Below are positions 5,261 to 5,799 of a stretch of DNA of 5,799 nt, one piece after another. Source of the DNA: an uncultured bacterium. Lineage in GTDB: Bacteria; Patescibacteria; Paceibacteria; UBA9973; Zambryskibacteraceae. Where the stretch lies: NCBI GenBank assembly GCA_903918125.1, contig CAIXDB010000148.1, forward strand, positions 1-5,799, given 5' to 3'. Each line of letters begins with the position of its first letter. Position 1 is the first letter of the stretch. The notes beneath the pieces were generated by a model. It was not told where the DNA came from. It did not search any database and worked only from the letters and a program-made list of their open reading frames with translations. Position numbers and translations under genes: made by a program.

Positions 5261-5799
5261 ATGTGTGGCGTTGCCGGAATAATCGACCCAAAAGTAGACA
5301 ATAAAGACAAGGTTATCGGCCAAATGGTCGAGAAGATTTTGCATAGGGGACCAGACCAAGACGGCTTCTTCGTCGACTCGCACGTGGGGCTCGGCATGCG
5401 CCGACTCTCCATCATCGACCTGTCCGCCGGCAAGCAACCGATCTGGTCATTCGACCGCAAGCGATGCATTTTCTTCAACGGCGAGATTTACAACTACCTC
5501 GAACTGCGCAATGAACTCTCGGCGAAAGGCGCGCAGTTTGCGACACACTCGGACACCGAAGTCATCCTGCAGATGTACGACACATACGGCGAGGCTATGC
5601 TTCCCCGACTGCGCGGCATGTTTGTCTTTTGCATCTACGACATTGAAACGAAAAAAGTTTTCATCGCCCGAGATTTTTTTGGCATCAAGCCGTTGTACTA
5701 TTTGAAACAAGGCGACAAGGTCACGGCGTTCGGCTCAGAAATAAAAAGCTTTCTCGGAATCCCTGGATTTTTGCCGGAGGTCAACGACAACGCGGTCTA
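5261..5799 (+). CDS. asnB: asparagine synthetase (glutamine-hydrolysing), N-terminal part (3' truncated by window)
   Basis: The frame is open to the end of the window (179 codons plus 2 nt) and covers nearly the whole glutaminase (class II glutamine amidotransferase, Ntn) domain. It begins MCGVAGI, so Cys2 becomes the N-terminal nucleophile after Met removal. Further family residues are HRGPD (28-32), RRLSIIDL (47-54), NGEIYNY (73-79) and SDTE (97-100), then RDFFGIKPLYY, where many AsnB proteins have RD-x-x-GIKPLYY. The domain frees ammonia from glutamine; the C-terminal synthetase domain, outside the window, would use ATP to amidate aspartate. AsnB-like paralogues in CPR and other genomes sometimes serve surface glycan or peptide modification, so the true substrate depends on the missing part and on neighbours downstream. 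It is transcribed divergently from the small minus-strand gene. Confidence 0.93.
   Translation, partial: MCGVAGIIDPKVDNKDKVIGQMVEKILHRGPDQDGFFVDSHVGLGMRRLSIIDLSAGKQPIWSFDRKRCIFFNGEIYNYLELRNELSAKGAQFATHSDTEVILQMYDTYGEAMLPRLRGMFVFCIYDIETKKVFIARDFFGIKPLYYLKQGDKVTAFGSEIKSFLGIPGFLPEVNDNAV

Noticed and set aside
5447..5710. 87-residue antisense open frame within asnB
   Set aside because: It is opposite a region whose plus-strand translation carries clear AsnB motifs.
1..5799. CRISPR array, insertion sequence, tRNA or rRNA genes
   Set aside because: I looked for regularly spaced repeats, terminal inverted repeats with transposase motifs and tRNA arms on both strands and saw none.

Overview
The window looks like a compact bacterial chromosome segment, most likely from a Candidate Phyla Radiation (Patescibacteria, Parcubacteria-like) genome. 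The grounds are inference from gene content and style: a bacterial genome carrying an archaeal-type AspRS, a tight scpA-scpB-D,D-carboxypeptidase block, short intergenic gaps, almost no Shine-Dalgarno sequences, and A-rich gene starts. TGA is used as a stop (scpA), so the Gracilibacteria TGA=Gly code does not apply. No search could be run, so the phylum is provisional.

Layout. 1-636: the 3' end of an ABC transporter ATP-binding domain, cut by the window edge within Walker A. 647-959: a small helical hypothetical protein split over two reading frames, probably a frameshifted gene. 949-1227: a promoter and a T-box tRNA-sensing leader with an intact T-box sequence, an antiterminator and a competing intrinsic terminator. 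1248-2543: aspS, whose residues point to a non-discriminating AspRS. 2554-2591: a terminator that runs directly into the scpA promoter. 2606-4900: scpA, scpB and a membrane-anchored D-Ala-D-Ala carboxypeptidase, probably one operon. 4913-4944: a hairpin terminator shared by convergent genes. 4943-5155 (minus strand): a 70-residue unknown protein with its own promoter and a strong SD. 5261-5799: the 5' part of an asparagine synthetase (AsnB family), cut by the window end.

How the parts relate. The T-box should raise aspS expression when its cognate tRNA is uncharged; the TGGC bulge fits the G73 discriminator of tRNA-Asp/Asn. ScpA and ScpB are the non-SMC subunits of bacterial condensin; the carboxypeptidase that follows trims peptidoglycan stem peptides, so the operon joins chromosome segregation to wall maturation. 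The three plus-strand promoters share a TATACT -10 box. Two of them (scpA, asnB) place the predicted transcription start at or within a base of the ATG, implying leaderless mRNAs.

I saw no CRISPR array, insertion sequence, tRNA or rRNA gene, and no clear new multi-gene system. The most notable item is the T-box on a probable non-discriminating AspRS in a CPR-like genome, with a possible additional alternative hairpin in the leader.
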